From Methylophilaceae bacterium (GTDB lineage Bacteria; Pseudomonadota; Gammaproteobacteria; Burkholderiales; Methylophilaceae), in NCBI GenBank assembly GCA_002401735.1, contig NVTX01000049.1:4407-11128 (forward strand): DNA of 6,722 bases. The letters run 5' to 3'. The translations under genes and the position numbers were made by a program. The notes beneath the pieces are model-generated. The model saw nothing but the letters and a program-made list of their open reading frames with translations, ran no database searches and was not told the DNA's origin. Each line of letters starts with the position of its first letter. Position 1 is the stretch's first letter. Shown here in pieces: positions 1 to 6,696 of this stretch.

Positions 1-1
1 C

Positions 2-124
2 CAATATTTGTTGCTTAGTAGCTATGGATGTAGACACTTCCAAGGTTATTATTTTGGAAAGCCGATGCCCATAGATGCGCTAGAAGTGGAACTTGCCAAA
101 GCTGGAGAGATGATTGTCAACTAG
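2..124 (+). CDS. C-terminal end of an EAL-domain c-di-GMP phosphodiesterase (5' truncated by window)
   Basis: An open frame enters from the left edge and ends at TAG 122-124, giving 40 residues. The translation contains GCRHFQGYYFGKPMP (residues 9-23), the conserved last block of EAL domains, where a Gly-Cys turn precedes QGYxFxKPxP; the Gln of QGY is a conserved active-site-region residue in this family. EAL domains hydrolyse c-di-GMP to the linear dinucleotide pGpG in the cytoplasm. The catalytic EAL, DDFG and Mg-binding segments lie outside the window, so activity cannot be judged, nor can the presence of N-terminal sensor or GGDEF domains. Only about 17 residues follow the KPMP motif, so the EAL domain is the C-terminal domain of its protein. 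The reading frame overlaps the next gene by 11 bases. Family assignment rests on one short but very characteristic block. Confidence 0.8.
   Translation, partial: QYLLLSSYGCRHFQGYYFGKPMPIDALEVELAKAGEMIVN
104..109 (+). promoter_or_regulatory. Ribosome binding site for the TTG-started GIY-YIG gene
   Basis: GGAGAG lies inside the end of the EAL reading frame, with its GGAG core 6 bases before TTG at 114. It supports TTG as the true start. The in-frame codon just upstream (111-113) is TGA, so no earlier start exists, and the next in-frame ATG would remove half of the domain. Confidence 0.65.
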
Positions 125-371
125 CAAGCTTTGGTTTCTTTATTTAATTGAATGTCAGGATGGCAGTATCTATACAGGCATTACTGTGGATGTTGCTAAA
201 CGGTATGCGGCACATGAAGCAGGGAAGGGCGCTAAGTATATGCGTTCTCATCCACCTAAGCGCATACTGAAGGTGCTTGAATTTTCTAATCGTTCCGAGG
301 CATCCAAAGCGGAATATGCAATTAAGCAATTACCCGCGAGTGAGAAACGTGCTTTATATGCTTCAAATTAA
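114..371 (+). CDS. GIY-YIG domain protein, UPF0213/YhbQ-like small nuclease family
   Basis: This 85-residue protein is essentially one GIY-YIG domain. Visible family features are the first strand WFLYLIE (residues 7-13, Tyr10 in the GIY position), YTGIT at 20-24 (the YIG position, as usual in YhbQ-like members), Arg30 and His34 on the following helix, GKGAKYMRSH at 37-46, and Glu67 in the EASKAEYAIKQL segment, which corresponds to the metal-binding glutamate of GIY-YIG nucleases. All expected catalytic positions are therefore present, so a DNA-cleaving activity is possible, although the cellular role of this stand-alone family is poorly defined. The start is TTG, forced by a TGA immediately upstream and supported by GGAGAG. 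The gene overlaps the EAL gene by 11 bases, which suggests co-transcription and translational coupling. It converges on uup across 21 bases, in which I see no hairpin terminator. Confidence 0.88.
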   Translation: MSTSKLWFLYLIECQDGSIYTGITVDVAKRYAAHEAGKGAKYMRSHPPKRILKVLEFSNRSEASKAEYAIKQLPASEKRALYASN

Positions 372-392
372 ATAACTGATTACGGTTGTTGA

Positions 393-2297
393 TTAGCCTT
401 TTTGTTCTAAATCATCCCAACGTTCGAGTTTTGTTTCTACTTTAGCTTCTATTTCAGCAAGCCTTGCTTGTAACGTTTTGACTAGGTCAGGCTGTTCACG
501 GTAGATGTTCGCATCTGTCAATTGTTTGTTTATTTCTGATTGCTCTGCTTCCAGTGTTTCAATTTCAAGTGGTAGGGTTTCTAACTCTTTTTTTTCATTC
601 GAGTTTAACTTTTTTGTTGCTGGTTTTTCTTTTTCAGCCTTTATGGCAACTGGTTTATTAGTCGTCTTTTTTTCCGTCAGTTTTTCGGCCTGTTTTTGTT
701 GAGAAAAGCGCAGCCAATCATCATAACCACCACCAAACTCATCTAATACACCATTCCCTTCAAATGCAATCACTTGTGTCACTGTATTTTCTAAAAACTC
801 ACGGTCATGGCTGACTAGGAACAAAGTGCCTGCGTAACTCTGCAACAAGCTTTCTAGTAGCTCAAGTGTGTCTATGTCTAAATCGTTAGTCGGTTCATCC
901 ATGACTAATACATTGGTTGGACGTGCAAATAGTCTTGCTAGTAACAACCGATTGCGTTCGCCACCAGAAAGTGATTTAACAGGGGAACGGGAGCGTTGAG
1001 GCGGGAATAAAAAGTCTTCTAAGTAGCTAATCACATGTTTACGCTCAGTGCCAATTTCTACAAAGTCTGAGCCAGGACTAATCGTATCAGCCAATGTGGC
1101 CTCTTCATCTAATTGTTCGCGCATTTGGTCAAAATAGGCAATGTTTAAATTGGTGCCGCGTTGAATTGTCCCGCTATCAGGTTCTATTTTACCTAAAATA
1201 AGCTTGAGCAATGTCGTTTTCCCGATGCCATTAGGTCCCAATAATCCGATACGGTCACCACGTAAAATACGGGTGCTAAAACCGTTAATGAGATTTTTGT
1301 CACCATAAGATTTTTTAACATTCTCTAATTCAGCCACTAGTTTGCCAGAGCGTTCACCAATATCTAAATTCAGTTTGACATTCCCTTGGCGCTCGCGGCG
1401 TGCAGCACGTTCTAAGCGTAGCTTTTCTAATTGGCGTACACGACCTTCATTGCGGGTGCGTCGCGCTTTAATCCCTTGCCGTATCCAAACTTCTTCTTGC
1501 GCTAGCACTTTGTCAAATTTTGCTGCTTGTGTTGCTTCAATCGCTAGCAACTCTTCTTTTTTGACTAAGTAGTTTTGATACGTGCCGACAAAGTCGGTCA
1601 GTTTTCCTCGGTCTAGTTCAACAATTCTTGTGGCTAGACGATTTAGGAAGCGTCTATCATGGGTGATAAATAACACACCACCTTTGAAACTAAGTAATAG
1701 CTCTTCTAACCATAATATTGCTTCCATGTCTAAATGGTTAGTTGGTTCATCAAGTAGTAGTACTTCAGGTTCGGCGACTAAGGCACGACCTAAAGCGACA
1801 CGTTTACGCCAGCCACCAGAAAGGGTTGAAATAACAACATCAGCATCTAAACTTAAGCGCGTTAGCACGGTTTCGATTTTAGATTGCATTTCCCAGGCAT
1901 TTTGTACATCTAGCTCGTGTTGCAGCACTTCCATTTCTTTCATCAATGTATCGTAATCAGCGTCAGGCTCGCTCATTTTGTGTGTCACATCATGATATGC
2001 GACTAATATTTTTTGCACGGCGCCAAGGCCTTCTGCTACGGCTTCATATATTGTGTGTTCAGGATTCAGTACGGGCTCTTGTGGTACGTAAACAGTGCGT
2101 ACAGACTGTGCCGTCCATACCTTGCCATCATCTAGTTTAATTTCACCAGAAATCGCTTTTAATAAGCTGGATTTCCCAGCACCATTACGGCCAATTAAGC
2201 CAACACGCTCGCCAGCATCTAATTGAAACGCTGTTTTATCTAAAAGCGCATGGTGGCCAAAAGCAAGTGAGGCATTTTCGAGTGTAATGTATGGCAT
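393..2297 (-). CDS. uup: ABC-F family ATPase Uup
   Basis: This 634-residue cytoplasmic protein has two ABC ATPase domains and no membrane segments, the ABC-F layout. Domain 1 shows Walker A GRNGAGKS (36-43), signature LSGGW (159-163), Walker B ending in catalytic Glu184, and the switch His213. Domain 2 shows GPNGIGKT (354-361), LSGGE (443-447), Walker B with Glu468, and His497. The linker carries the Uup hallmark EEVWIRQGIKARRTRNEGR (268-286). A charged tail from about 535 leads into a coiled coil at about 565-633, matching the DNA-binding C-terminal domain of E. coli Uup, which has nearly the same length. These traits favour Uup over EttA, YheS or YbiT. Uup is known for limiting precise transposon excision, and has been tied to branched DNA intermediates and to ribosome-related effects. 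Its ATG lies 8 bases after the rep stop with no strong Shine-Dalgarno sequence, so translation may be coupled to rep. Both ATPase sites look intact. Confidence 0.93.
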   Translation of the reverse strand: MPYITLENASLAFGHHALLDKTAFQLDAGERVGLIGRNGAGKSSLLKAISGEIKLDDGKVWTAQSVRTVYVPQEPVLNPEHTIYEAVAEGLGAVQKILVAYHDVTHKMSEPDADYDTLMKEMEVLQHELDVQNAWEMQSKIETVLTRLSLDADVVISTLSGGWRKRVALGRALVAEPEVLLLDEPTNHLDMEAILWLEELLLSFKGGVLFITHDRRFLNRLATRIVELDRGKLTDFVGTYQNYLVKKEELLAIEATQAAKFDKVLAQEEVWIRQGIKARRTRNEGRVRQLEKLRLERAARRERQGNVKLNLDIGERSGKLVAELENVKKSYGDKNLINGFSTRILRGDRIGLLGPNGIGKTTLLKLILGKIEPDSGTIQRGTNLNIAYFDQMREQLDEEATLADTISPGSDFVEIGTERKHVISYLEDFLFPPQRSRSPVKSLSGGERNRLLLARLFARPTNVLVMDEPTNDLDIDTLELLESLLQSYAGTLFLVSHDREFLENTVTQVIAFEGNGVLDEFGGGYDDWLRFSQQKQAEKLTEKKTTNKPVAIKAEKEKPATKKLNSNEKKELETLPLEIETLEAEQSEINKQLTDANIYREQPDLVKTLQARLAEIEAKVETKLERWDDLEQKG

Positions 2298-2305
2298 ATC
2301 GTTAT

Positions 2306-4327
2306 TTATCTTTGTTTGTTGGCTAGCATGGCACGAATATTGGCCATTTTAGCTTTCCCAAAATCTTTACTGATTTCAGGGTCGTTGAATGGGTTGCCAA
2401 AGTGGCGGACATCCCCTTTAGGCAGCTCTGCAATAAAGCGGCTAGGTTCACAGCTTTCCATTTCTCCAGCGCGTTTACGTTTTTTGCACCATGAAATGTT
2501 GAGCGACTTTTTCGCACGGGTAATGCCCACATACATCAAGCGCCGCTCTTCTTCAATTTTATCATTGTCGATAGATTCGCGGTGCGGCATGATACCTTCT
2601 TCTACGCCGATTAAAAACACATGGCCAAACTCTAGCCCTTTAGCAGCGTGTAGTGTACTTAACTTTACTGTATCCGGTTCACCATCTTCTCTGCCCTCTA
2701 ATATACTAATGAGCGCTACTAATTGCGTTAGCTCTAATAGCGTTTTATCATCAGATTCATTACCAAACTCTGTGCTGCCTTTACTTTTTTTGGTGAGCCA
2801 TGCAATAAATTCTAATACACTGTTCCATTTGTTTTCTGCAGCGCGCGGTTCTTCGTGATCATATAGGTACGCTTCGTATTGAATCGCACTGAGTAAATCG
2901 TTCAGTATTTCTTCTGCAGGGTCTTTTAACGCACGCTCCTGTAGCTTGTTAATATATTGGGTAAAAATCAGTAAGTCATCTAATTGTTTGTGTCCTATTT
3001 CACTTTGAAAACCACCTTCAAACGCCGCCGCGAATAATGACATGTGATGCGTGCTAGCGTATTCACCTAAGCGTTCTAGTGTTGTGCTACCAATACCCTT
3101 TTTGGGTGTTGTTGCTGCACGGATAAATGCTGGATCATCATCTTCGTTAGCGATTAAGCGTAGGTAGCTAACAATGTCTTTAATTTCAGCTTGGTCAAAA
3201 AACGATTGCCCACCCGAAATGGTGTAAGGTATTTTATTGTTGCGTAATTGCTTTTCGATAACGCGTGCCTGATGGTTGCCTCGATACAAAATGGCGTAGT
3301 CTTTAAAATTGGTGCGATGCTCAAACTTATGTGCCATTAACTTCATGACAACATTTTGCGCTTCGTGTGCTTCATCACGCGCAGCACTGACTTGTAACAT
3401 GTCTCCTGTTCCTAAATCACTCCATAGCTTTTTTTCAAATAGCTTTGGGTTATTAGCAATGACCTGATTGGCTGCACGTAAAATGCGCACTGTAGAACGG
3501 TAGTTTTGTTCAAGCTTAATGACTTTTAAATTACTAAAATCCTTAGTGAGTTGGTTGAGGTTCTCAACATCGGCACCACGCCAGCCATAAATCGCTTGAT
3601 CATCATCACCAACAACGGTGAACTGTTTTGAGAAGTCAGTCAGCATCTTTACCAGTTTGTATTGGCAAGCATTGGTATCTTGATACTCATCAATTAATAA
3701 GTATTTTAATTTCATTTGCCATTGGTTTAATGTGTCTGGATATTGTTCAAGCAACTCTACTGGCAATTTGATTAAATCATCAAAGTCTACTGCTTGGTAG
3801 GCTTTTAGTGTTTGTTGGTATAGCTGATACACCTTGGCAGCCACTTGCGTGAGTTCTTCATCAGCTGTAGCTTTCGCTTGATCTGGGTTGATAAATGCAT
3901 TTTTCCAGCCAGAAATTTGCCATTGTGTTTGTTTGACTAGCTTTTTGTCTGTTGTGGCTAGAATATCCGATAAAATTTTATAGCTATCAGAAGAATCTAG
4001 AATTGAGAATTGCGGTTTGTATCCTAATAAAGCCGCTTCTTTACGCAGAATTTTTAAGCCTAAAGAATGAAAGGTGGCAATGGTCAATCCTTTGTTTTTT
4101 TTGCCTTCCATCAGTTGGCTTACGCGTTCTTGCATTTCAAGTGCCGCTTTATTGGTAAACGTAATGGCGGCAATTTCTTTGGGCGCATAGCCTACATGGT
4201 CAATTAAGTGGGCGATTTTTTGGGTAATCACACGGGTCTTGCCACTGCCAGCACCAGCCAGCACCAGCAGAGGACCATCAACATATTTTACAGCTTCGCG
4301 CTGGGGAGGATTGAGCGTATTTAACAT
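2306..4327 (-). CDS. rep: ATP-dependent 3'-5' DNA helicase Rep (UvrD/Rep superfamily 1)
   Basis: The protein unwinds DNA at replication forks and displaces bound proteins. From the start used here it has 673 residues, the length I recall for E. coli Rep. Superfamily 1A motifs appear in order: Q motif LNPPQ (5-9), Walker A GAGSGKT (25-31), Ia TFTNKAA (56-62), II DEYQD (213-217), III GDDDQAIYGWRG (240-251), IV LEQNYRS (272-278), V TLHAAKGLEF (558-567) and VI MYVGITRA (598-605). KDYAILYRGNHQ and the end SHxxNIxAMxAxK-like segment (KMANIRAMLANKQR) are Rep-like rather than UvrD- or PcrA-like. The frame is open to an upstream ATG at 4354 that would add nine residues (MHVESYKLR). I chose the ATG at 4327 because Rep proteins begin almost directly with the LNPxQ motif; neither start has a good Shine-Dalgarno sequence. 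uup follows 8 bases after the stop, so the two probably form one transcript read from the divergent region before the cyclase gene. Confidence 0.93.
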   Translation of the reverse strand: MLNTLNPPQREAVKYVDGPLLVLAGAGSGKTRVITQKIAHLIDHVGYAPKEIAAITFTNKAALEMQERVSQLMEGKKNKGLTIATFHSLGLKILRKEAALLGYKPQFSILDSSDSYKILSDILATTDKKLVKQTQWQISGWKNAFINPDQAKATADEELTQVAAKVYQLYQQTLKAYQAVDFDDLIKLPVELLEQYPDTLNQWQMKLKYLLIDEYQDTNACQYKLVKMLTDFSKQFTVVGDDDQAIYGWRGADVENLNQLTKDFSNLKVIKLEQNYRSTVRILRAANQVIANNPKLFEKKLWSDLGTGDMLQVSAARDEAHEAQNVVMKLMAHKFEHRTNFKDYAILYRGNHQARVIEKQLRNNKIPYTISGGQSFFDQAEIKDIVSYLRLIANEDDDPAFIRAATTPKKGIGSTTLERLGEYASTHHMSLFAAAFEGGFQSEIGHKQLDDLLIFTQYINKLQERALKDPAEEILNDLLSAIQYEAYLYDHEEPRAAENKWNSVLEFIAWLTKKSKGSTEFGNESDDKTLLELTQLVALISILEGREDGEPDTVKLSTLHAAKGLEFGHVFLIGVEEGIMPHRESIDNDKIEEERRLMYVGITRAKKSLNISWCKKRKRAGEMESCEPSRFIAELPKGDVRHFGNPFNDPEISKDFGKAKMANIRAMLANKQR

Positions 4328-4439
4328 TCTTAACTTGTAGGATTCGACATGCATTTCTGCCGAATAAAATATTCGTAGGCGTATTCTAACTGCTTACGAA
4401 AAATAATAAGGCATAAAAATAAAATAAATCATTCCCTTA
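4328..4439. promoter_or_regulatory. Divergent rep / diguanylate cyclase intergenic region
   Basis: This 112-base AT-rich stretch must hold the promoters of the rep-uup unit (leftward) and of the cyclase gene (rightward). Rightward, TCGACA (4344-4349) and TAAAAT (4365-4370) resemble -35 and -10 boxes, each with one mismatch, but the spacer is only 15 bases. Leftward, the complement of 4383-4388 reads TAGAAT, one mismatch from a -10 box, without a recognisable -35. An inverted repeat sits between these (separate entry). From about 4398 to 4430 the sequence is almost all A and T. No Shine-Dalgarno sequence lies at a proper distance from the cyclase ATG at 4440. The region is certainly intergenic if the chosen starts are right; the individual promoter boxes are weak guesses. 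Confidence 0.4.
4361..4375. repeat. Short inverted repeat, possible operator
   Basis: CGAATA-AAA-TATTCG is a perfect 6-base inverted repeat around three bases. It overlaps the candidate rightward -10 box of the cyclase gene and lies 34 bases upstream of the chosen rep start, where a dimeric regulator could affect either direction. A third copy of the half-site core, ATTCG, occurs at 4342-4346. It is too AT-rich and lacks the T-run needed to be a convincing intrinsic terminator. An operator role is inference, and such a short palindrome in AT-rich DNA could arise by chance. Confidence 0.35.
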
Positions 4440-5642
4440 ATGACAAATAACATTTACTATTCGCATGCTATGCCAGAATTTGATTTAAAAACCATTATTT
4501 TTATGTCGATGCTTCTGACCTTCATGTTGTCTATGTTGTTGGGTATTACGCGTGCCCATCACAAAGGACTAAAAGGGCCAGGTTATTGGGCTGTTGGCAA
4601 TTTAGTTGTTGGCCTAGGGATGGTGTTGGTGTTAATGCAGCTAGAAGATGGGTTGCTATACCTGCCAGGCACAGCGCTGATTGGCGCAGGATTAAGTTTA
4701 TATATCAACGGTATTCAAGCTTTTTCTGGCAAAGTGCCAGATCATCGCATCCCATTACTTGTCTTTGCACTACTCTTTGTTGTTGATATTTATTTTATGA
4801 TGATCAACAAGGATATTCGCACTACGGTTGTGGCGGACGCTTTGATTTTTGCTGGTGTATATTTCATATGCGCCAGACTTACATTTGCTCAGGACGAAGG
4901 CTTGCTGGGTAATTTATATTGGATTACTTCCAGCCTGTTCCTATTTTTAGGGTTGCTCATGGTAGGCCGTGCTGTTTCAGCATCTCGTGTGGATATTTCT
5001 GTATTTGACTCATTTGCGACTTGGCCGGTAAACGCTTACACCTTCATGATTGGTGCAGTTTCTCAGTTCTTTATATCAAGTTTGTTTGTATTGATGTTGA
5101 GCTATCAATTGAATAAAAAATTAGCATCGATGGTCACTGTTGATGGGTTGACGGGCATTTTGAATAGACGTGGCTTAGAAGATGCTTGTGTGAAAATGCA
5201 GGGCTTATGTAAACGTATTCATATGGGCATGGCGGTGCTACTCATTGACATCGACCACTTTAAAAAAGTGAATGATGAGCATGGTCACTTAGCAGGAGAC
5301 GATGTATTAAGACACATAACTAGAGTTGCAGCGGATGTTTTGCGGACTGGTGATGTTATCGGGCGCTATGGTGGTGAAGAATTTGCAGTATTTATGCCAA
5401 ATACCAATGAAAGTGAAGCGGCAATATTGGCTGAACGCATACGAGCAGCTATTGAAGCCACACCATTTAACGAAGGCAGCTTGAATATTCCAATTGCGGC
5501 TAGTATTGGTGTTGCAGATTCTGTGCGGGCAGGGTATGACTTTAAAGGGTTAATTGCTGCCGCGGATTCAACTTTATATTCTGCTAAAAACACAGGTAGA
5601 AATAGAGTGATGCGTTATACCGAAGTGAAACTGGCACTATAG
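4440..5642 (+). CDS. Membrane-bound diguanylate cyclase (GGDEF domain, seven predicted helices)
   Basis: A 400-residue protein predicted to make c-di-GMP from two GTP at the inner membrane. The N-terminal half has about seven hydrophobic helices (approximately 15-37, 48-67, 73-95, 103-122, 129-147, 158-178, 199-222) with short loops and no periplasmic domain. I recognise no named sensor motif such as MHYT. A short helix (about 222-234) leads to the GGDEF domain, which opens with DGLTGILNRR (235-244). Asp270 and Asp272 in LLIDIDHFKKVND are the metal/substrate positions, and the active-site loop is GGEEF (311-315). Arg302-x-x-Asp305 is a complete inhibitory I-site, so product feedback is expected. 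A partner EAL domain is absent. The start is uncertain: ATG 4440 has no Shine-Dalgarno sequence, and ATG 4470 (MPEFDLKT) lies closer to the first helix but also lacks one. The gene is divergent from rep and convergent with ylqF. Confidence 0.92.
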   Translation: MTNNIYYSHAMPEFDLKTIIFMSMLLTFMLSMLLGITRAHHKGLKGPGYWAVGNLVVGLGMVLVLMQLEDGLLYLPGTALIGAGLSLYINGIQAFSGKVPDHRIPLLVFALLFVVDIYFMMINKDIRTTVVADALIFAGVYFICARLTFAQDEGLLGNLYWITSSLFLFLGLLMVGRAVSASRVDISVFDSFATWPVNAYTFMIGAVSQFFISSLFVLMLSYQLNKKLASMVTVDGLTGILNRRGLEDACVKMQGLCKRIHMGMAVLLIDIDHFKKVNDEHGHLAGDDVLRHITRVAADVLRTGDVIGRYGGEEFAVFMPNTNESEAAILAERIRAAIEATPFNEGSLNIPIAASIGVADSVRAGYDFKGLIAAADSTLYSAKNTGRNRVMRYTEVKLAL

Positions 5643-5702
5643 TCTTCTAATAGCGGTCTTCTAACAGTCGTCTTCTAACCTAGCAGTCGTCATCTAGCAG
5701 TC
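5642..5702. repeat. Degenerate 14-base tandem repeat between convergent genes
   Basis: Four units with approximate consensus GTCTTCTAACAGTC start at 5642, 5656, 5670 and 5689. The first three share GTCTTCTAA exactly. The third is 19 bases long, apparently with CTAG-containing extra bases before its CAGTC end. The fourth reads GTCATCTAGCAGTC. The first unit begins on the final G of the cyclase TAG stop, and the array fills nearly the whole gap to the ylqF stop at 5712. I find no stem-loop followed by a T-run for either gene, so the usual terminator is missing from the place where it would be expected. The units are direct, not inverted, and look like a small slippage-generated minisatellite. 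Confidence 0.75.
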
Positions 5703-5711
5703 AATTAAAGC

Positions 5712-6629
5712 TCAATCTTTTACATCTGCGGCAGAACCATTTTCTTTTTGTAGAGTAGTTCCTTCAATCATTGCTTTTCTACTCATCGGCGTTTCAAGAC
5801 TGACACGCCCGATAGCGCCATGTCGGTACTCTGTTAACAGCACCATGGCGGTTCTTTCTAAATCCCATAATCCATCACGTCGCTTATAGGCGCGCCGTTT
5901 AGCGATGGCCTCTAATAAGTCCACACCATCCATTGTTGTGACATCTAACTTCATTGCTGCTAGCTTATAACGCGCATCCAGTAGCTCTGCATAGTTGCGT
6001 AGTAAATTATCAGCTAAAAACAGTGCAACATCTTCATCTATCACCGCATTTCGACCAATTGCATGGCTAGCTGCAAGCATAAAGCCATCACTTTCGTGTT
6101 CTATTCTTGGCCACATCATGCCTGGGGTGTCGATAATATTCATCGTGGCATCTAGCTCAAAACGTTGCTGATTTTTGGTGACAGCGGGCTCGTCACCAAC
6201 TTTGGCAATTCTGCGGTTGAGTAGGGCGTTCATTAATGTCGATTTCCCTACATTAGGGATGCCCATAATCATCATACGTAATGGCTTTAAGTGTGTGCCG
6301 CGATGGGGTGCTAGTTTACGACAAATCCCAGGTATTTTTTTTGCATCTCCTGGCTTCTTACAAGAGAGTGCAACAGCCTTCGTATTAGGCTGCGCATTAA
6401 AGTAATTGAGCCACGCTTGGGTGCTTTGAGGGTCGGCTAAATCAGCCTTGTTGAGTACCTTAAGGTTTGGTCGCTGACGAAATAAACGCATTTCATCAAT
6501 CACTGGGTTATGACTGGCATCTGGTAGACGCGCATCCAGCACTTCAATGACCACATCGATAAATTCCATGGTTTCTGCCGCTTTTTTGCGCGCGGAGGTC
6601 ATGTGACCTGGGTACCATTGAATTGCCAT
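5712..6629 (-). CDS. ylqF: Ribosome biogenesis GTPase YlqF/RbgA
   Basis: A 305-residue circularly permuted GTPase that acts in late assembly of the 50S subunit. The G motifs run in permuted order: G4 NKAD (60-63), G5-like SCKK (89-92), G1/P-loop GIPNVGKST (123-131), G2 with Thr151 in EPAVTKNQQ, and G3 DTPG (167-170). The family's N-terminal signature WYPGHM is at 5-10, and DARLP (32-36) follows. As in related GTPases with a hydrophobic catalytic position, no glutamine follows DTPG (the next residues are MMWP). The C-terminal part (about 200-282) is the helical RNA-binding region, including the FGR-like segment GAIGRVSLETP; a short polar tail follows. The start ATG is supported by AAGG (complement of 6636-6639) six bases upstream and by the match of MAIQWYPGHM to the family's N-terminus. 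The gene appears to be transcribed alone. Confidence 0.94.
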   Translation of the reverse strand: MAIQWYPGHMTSARKKAAETMEFIDVVIEVLDARLPDASHNPVIDEMRLFRQRPNLKVLNKADLADPQSTQAWLNYFNAQPNTKAVALSCKKPGDAKKIPGICRKLAPHRGTHLKPLRMMIMGIPNVGKSTLMNALLNRRIAKVGDEPAVTKNQQRFELDATMNIIDTPGMMWPRIEHESDGFMLAASHAIGRNAVIDEDVALFLADNLLRNYAELLDARYKLAAMKLDVTTMDGVDLLEAIAKRRAYKRRDGLWDLERTAMVLLTEYRHGAIGRVSLETPMSRKAMIEGTTLQKENGSAADVKD

Positions 6630-6696
6630 GTTATGCCTTAAAAGATAATGATAAATGTAAACTTAGGCGCATTTTAACATTAGGCGAGGTGGCAAA
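6630..6696. promoter_or_regulatory. Divergent region between ylqF and the right-edge gene
   Basis: These 67 bases separate the ylqF start from a plus-strand ATG at 6697 and should contain promoters for both. Rightward, TTGCCA (6623-6628) and GATAAT (6644-6649) each match their consensus at five of six positions, but the spacer is 15 bases and the -35 box lies over the ylqF start codon. Leftward, the complement of 6671-6676 reads TAAAAT, a possible -10 without a good -35. A clear ribosome binding site, GAGGTGG, is at 6686-6692. The promoter boxes are low-confidence; the ribosome site is the strongest signal. Confidence 0.35.

Noticed and set aside
372..392. Possible terminator between the convergent GIY-YIG and uup genes
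   Set aside because: The 21-base gap and its flanks contain a direct repeat (TGATTA at 377-382, and partly again at 390-395) but no inverted repeat, so no hairpin can be supported.
505..702. Plus-strand open frame of 65 codons rich in Phe and Ser
   Set aside because: It is antisense to the Lys/Glu-rich tail of uup; the Phe/Ser bias is the complement of that coding bias.
1013..1022. Exact AGTCTTCTAA, the core of the intergenic tandem repeat, inside uup
   Set aside because: It is a single copy within the conserved uup coding sequence (the LEDFLF segment), so the match is best seen as coincidence.
2316..2858. Plus-strand open frame of 180 codons
   Set aside because: It is antisense to the conserved C-terminal helicase motifs of rep, has no recognisable domain, and is a shadow frame.
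4244..4270. Direct repeat of CAGCACCAG on the plus strand
   Set aside because: It lies in rep and is explained by repeated Leu, Ala and Gly codons around the Walker A motif (LVLAGAG).
4330..4350. A six-codon minus-strand leader frame (ATG at 4350 to TAA at 4332-4330) ending two bases before the rep start
   Set aside because: It has no ribosome site of its own, encodes nothing recognisable, and so short a frame is expected by chance.
1..5642. A c-di-GMP module formed by the EAL gene and the diguanylate cyclase
   Set aside because: The two genes are about 4.3 kb apart with an oppositely oriented rep-uup unit between them, and such enzymes are numerous in proteobacteria, so the shared window does not show a linked system.
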